This document shows positions 15,929 through 18,659 of a stretch of DNA of 18,659 nucleotides, in pieces. Position 1 is the stretch's first letter; every line of letters starts with the position of its first letter. The translations under genes were made by a program, and so were the position numbers. Source of the DNA: Chrysochromulina parva (Eukaryota; Haptophyta; Prymnesiales; Chrysochromulinaceae); assembly GCA_002887195.1 (NCBI GenBank), contig PJAB01000966.1, positions 1 through 18,659 on the forward strand, read 5' to 3'. The notes under the pieces were generated by a model, which saw nothing but the letters and a program-made list of their open reading frames with translations, was not told where the DNA came from and made no database searches.

Positions 15929-16197
15929 GTTCGCCCCGACACGTCGCAAGTCAAGTCAATTCAAATGGTTTTGACTCGTGCCCCTCATTCACGTCACAGG
16001 TCAAGTCTAGTCAATTCTGCGCTCGGGTTCAACTTTTTCCTTTCTTGAATCTTTGAACAAATACGGTAAGTTCGCCTTTCCTTTTCGCTTCCGCGCTCTC
16101 TGCAGACCGACGTTGTGTTACCCGACACGCCCTCAGCCGAAGACTGTGGTGCTGCCCCAGCGTATCGCACGTGCGACGCGCTCTCGCACGACACAGC
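15929..16197. promoter_or_regulatory. Divergent promoter region with AAGTC repeats
   Basis: These 269 bp lie between the divergent phosphatase and JmjC start codons. They hold AAGTCAAGTCAATTCAA at 15948-15964, an inverted GAGTCAA copy (TTGACTC, 15971-15977), and GGTCAAGTCTAGTCAATTC at 15999-16017. The same pentamers are clustered in the other divergent spacer at 8296-8315. A shared regulatory element is inferred. Confidence 0.5.
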
Positions 16198-18546
16198 ATG
16201 AAGCGTCTGTGCGTTGGCCGATTCATCGGCAAGGAAATCGAGCACAACGGCAAGAAAACGATCGACTTGGACAGCGAGGACGAGGACGTTCATGACACCC
16301 CGCTACCGCCAAAGGGAAAAATGAGGGCGCGTTTTCCAGCGCCGGCGGAACCTTCGGCAGCGGCGGCCGCGGCGCCAACCTCTGCGGCGCGTGCGCCTGC
16401 GGCAGCGACGCCCGCGTCGGCAGCACTCGCCACCGTGGCCGCCTCACCCGAGGCGTCGCGCGCCGCGCAAGCGCTCGCTCGCACGGCGGCGCACGAGGAA
16501 ATGCTCGTAGCAGCAGCGCACCAGGAGGCAGCCGATGCGGCTGCAGCCGTGACAGCGGCCGAGGCAGCCCTGACTTCGACCGAGGCTGCCGTGACGGCAG
16601 CCGAGGCAGCCCTCGCTGAGGCGAAGGCTGCGGCCGACAAGGCTGCGACCGAGGCGAAGGCGGCAGCCAAGTGGGCGAAGGCGGCGGCCGAGAAGGCGGC
16701 AGCGGCCGAGAAGGCGAAGGCGAAGGCCGAAAAGGCTATGGCGGCGGCCGAGAAGGCGGCGGCCGAGAAGGTGGAGCTGCAGCCGCTCGTGGCGCCGCTC
16801 AGGCTCTCGCCAGCGGGCGCGGAGACGGCCGTCTCTACAGTCAGCGCGAGCGCCCGTGCCGCAAGCGCCTCCGTCGAGGTTGCCGCGACTGTTGGTGCCG
16901 GGCGGTCTGCTCCGTTGGACGAGATGGAAGTCGAGGACGGTAACGACGAGATGGAAGTTGAGGAGGAGGAGGAGGACGACGACGTTCAGCCTGAGCGCCT
17001 CGCCGTCTCCTCCGTCGTCCCGTGCTCAAGGAATGACAAGTCGGTCGCTGCGGTCGACACCGCATCCTCTCCTCGCGCGCCTGCAGCGAAGGCGGCGAGC
17101 ATCATCGTTAGCCAGATTGACCTGAAACTGCGCGCCAAGAATGAGGCTCGGGAGGCTCGCGCGCGAGCGGGCATGGCAACCCTTTCGAGGGGAGCCGGCT
17201 GCAGCATGGCTGGCGGCGCAGGCGCGGAGGAGAGCGAGGGGGGAGTTGCGCTGGATAGCGAGGTGACGATCTGTGCGGCCGAGCCGCAGGATGATCTCGC
17301 CGACCTCCTCTACTTGTTGGACCCAGGGTATGCGCCACGATGCCACGCACGCCGCGACTCCAAAGCGACCGCCGCCATGCGGAAGCGCGTCGAAAAGGCG
17401 GCGCAACTCCGGGAGTTGTTACTTGAGCAGCCGCAATGGCACGCGCGCGCCTCGGCGCCGCTCGAGCTGCTGCCCACGTCGGCGGTGGAGGCTCCGCCCG
17501 TCACGGCGCTCGACTACTTGCACCATGCTGTGCGGGAGGGCTCAGCGGTGATGCTTCGCGGCGCCGCATCGGAGCTTTGGAGTACCGGTAGCCTTGAAGA
17601 TCGGCTGCAGAGGACTGGACTGCCGAACTCTGCCGAGGGCCCCGAGAGATTGCATGCTGTCCTCCTCACGTGCCGAAGTAAAAGCTCGAGCTCAGAGGAG
17701 GTGAAGGATGATGCCGAAGGTTCGATGAGAATCGCGGGCGGTCAGGGGTCTTGGTTCCATATCCCTCGCACCAAGCGCCCTCGGGTGTGCAAGCATGACA
17801 ATCAGCAGCTGGTCAAGCTGCTGCATGTGCAGGTCCGCCAGCCCGCTTTCCCCGCGCTCGAAACCGAGCGCCTCGTGCACCCGCCGCCCGCGGTGCAGCG
17901 TGCAAATTGGGTCGGTGGCGAGCGTGGCGCATACCTACAAATGGTACATGCGCGCCAGGACACGACCCTCCATCGCGATAACAACGGCACCGACACCTGG
18001 ATGCGCCTCCTGTACGGTAAGGTACTGGTAGCGTGCTGGTCGCAGGCGGACGGCGAGAAGTTTGGATTGCAAGACGCGCGAGACAGGAACACCGTGGAGA
18101 TGGACTGGCGCATCTTACAGCGCATGCCGAGCGCGCGCCTCTTTCTGCTACGCCCAAACGATACGCTGCTGCTGCCGAGCGGCACGTACCATTACGTGTA
18201 CACCGTCGAGACGAAGCTCGTGGTCGCAGGTGACTTTTTGTCGGCCATGGGCTGGAGGAGGCGCGATGCGAGTGTCGTTCGCGACCGCGAGTTGCTCGAA
18301 ATGAAGGAGATGGCCGCGTGTCCCATCGGCACCTTGCCCGTGCTCTTCAAGAAGGGCCTCGTCGATGTCGAGCTGCTGCGGGTTCGCGCGGAGTGCGAGG
18401 CTGGCTGCCGCCTCACTCAGGCGCGCCTTGACGAGCTGCGCGAGATCCTGGCCTGGAAGATGCAACTGTGCCTCGAGGGCATCGACCTCGAGTCGGTGCG
18501 CTCCGCACTCGACGAAGTCGAGAGCTGCTTGCGCATGTTTGGATAG
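16198..18546 (+). CDS. JmjC-domain protein, KDM2/PHF8-like putative histone demethylase
   Basis: A 782-residue probable nuclear Fe(II)/2-oxoglutarate oxygenase. The ATG at 16198 is preferred over an upstream in-frame GTG at 16171. A short basic/acidic N-terminus (KKTIDLDSEDED) precedes an Ala/Pro-rich segment (about 48-110). An Ala/Lys/Glu helix of about 85 residues follows (112-195; AEKAAA-like repeats, linker-histone-tail or coiled-coil in character). An acidic patch lies at about 241-266 (VEEEEEDDDV). The JmjC/cupin domain spans about 435-690. Its metal triad is H592 and D594 (TTLHRDNNGTDTW) with H665 (LPSGTYHYVYT). The 73-residue spacing and the GT..W and GDFL contexts match KDM2/KDM7-type enzymes. 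The lysine after YG (residue 608) is likely the 2OG contact, though one residue off the usual position. There is no PHD, CXXC or F-box reader, so targeting must depend on the N-terminal part or a partner. A helical C-terminal region of about 90 residues ends it. Histone demethylase versus protein hydroxylase is undecided. Confidence 0.82.
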   Translation: MKRLCVGRFIGKEIEHNGKKTIDLDSEDEDVHDTPLPPKGKMRARFPAPAEPSAAAAAAPTSAARAPAAATPASAALATVAASPEASRAAQALARTAAHEEMLVAAAHQEAADAAAAVTAAEAALTSTEAAVTAAEAALAEAKAAADKAATEAKAAAKWAKAAAEKAAAAEKAKAKAEKAMAAAEKAAAEKVELQPLVAPLRLSPAGAETAVSTVSASARAASASVEVAATVGAGRSAPLDEMEVEDGNDEMEVEEEEEDDDVQPERLAVSSVVPCSRNDKSVAAVDTASSPRAPAAKAASIIVSQIDLKLRAKNEAREARARAGMATLSRGAGCSMAGGAGAEESEGGVALDSEVTICAAEPQDDLADLLYLLDPGYAPRCHARRDSKATAAMRKRVEKAAQLRELLLEQPQWHARASAPLELLPTSAVEAPPVTALDYLHHAVREGSAVMLRGAASELWSTGSLEDRLQRTGLPNSAEGPERLHAVLLTCRSKSSSSEEVKDDAEGSMRIAGGQGSWFHIPRTKRPRVCKHDNQQLVKLLHVQVRQPAFPALETERLVHPPPAVQRANWVGGERGAYLQMVHARQDTTLHRDNNGTDTWMRLLYGKVLVACWSQADGEKFGLQDARDRNTVEMDWRILQRMPSARLFLLRPNDTLLLPSGTYHYVYTVETKLVVAGDFLSAMGWRRRDASVVRDRELLEMKEMAACPIGTLPVLFKKGLVDVELLRVRAECEAGCRLTQARLDELREILAWKMQLCLEGIDLESVRSALDEVESCLRMFG

Positions 18547-18577
18547 AAGTATCGAGCACGACCGGTTGGTCTCTCGT

Positions 18578-18659
<82 letters not shown>
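18578..18659. repeat. Uninterrupted run of 82 G at the window end
   Basis: From 18578, which is 31 bases after the JmjC stop codon, every base to the window end is G. A contig-end or sequencing artefact is the likeliest reading. A real poly-G tract able to form quadruplexes is possible. The JmjC gene is complete before it. Confidence 0.9.

Overview
The window looks like nuclear DNA of a GC-rich, intron-poor unicellular eukaryote, most likely an alga or related protist. The gene content is eukaryotic: condensin SMC2, a two-pore K+ channel, a JmjC histone-demethylase-like protein, a receptor kinase with signal peptide and membrane span, a dual-specificity phosphatase, and a lipoyl protein with a mitochondrial-type presequence. 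A haptophyte is my guess from the style of the genes. It is inference only; no rRNA or organelle marker is present. Almost every gene is one uninterrupted reading frame, with monocistronic spacing and no bacterial ribosome-binding sites. TAA, TAG and TGA all end intact genes, so a standard code is assumed.

Layout: SMC2 (+, 185-3862); about 700 bp of spacer; two-pore K+ channel (+, 4562-6169); a convergent spacer with an extreme GC block; a divergent PRPP-synthetase-like gene (-, 6842-8194); a 282 bp divergent promoter; a short lipoyl-domain protein (+, 8477-8932); a second convergent spacer with a GC block; a very large receptor-like kinase (-, 9713-14401); a decayed PTAR1-like prenyltransferase-alpha-repeat remnant (-, about 14761-15328); a dual-specificity phosphatase (-, 15329-15928) whose frame runs into that remnant; a 269 bp divergent promoter; a JmjC-domain protein (+, 16198-18546); and a pure run of 82 G to the window end.

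The most interesting gene is the receptor kinase. It reads as signal peptide, Pro-rich segment, 14 near-identical FG-GAP/VCBS calcium-loop blades (2 x 7, suggesting two seven-bladed beta-propellers), Cys-rich GCC2/GCC3-like region, Pro-rich stalk, one transmembrane helix and a TKL-type kinase. The blades are encoded by a 147 bp in-frame minisatellite of about 2 kb, so ectodomain length could vary between alleles.

Other points: both divergent promoters carry clustered AAGTC pentamers; the PRPP-synthetase-like and lipoyl proteins lack family-defining residues and may be regulatory or degenerate paralogues; and the first intact gene upstream of the PTAR1-like remnant shares its reading frame. 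No operon or single pathway ties the genes together. This is an ordinary eukaryotic neighbourhood with one notable receptor.
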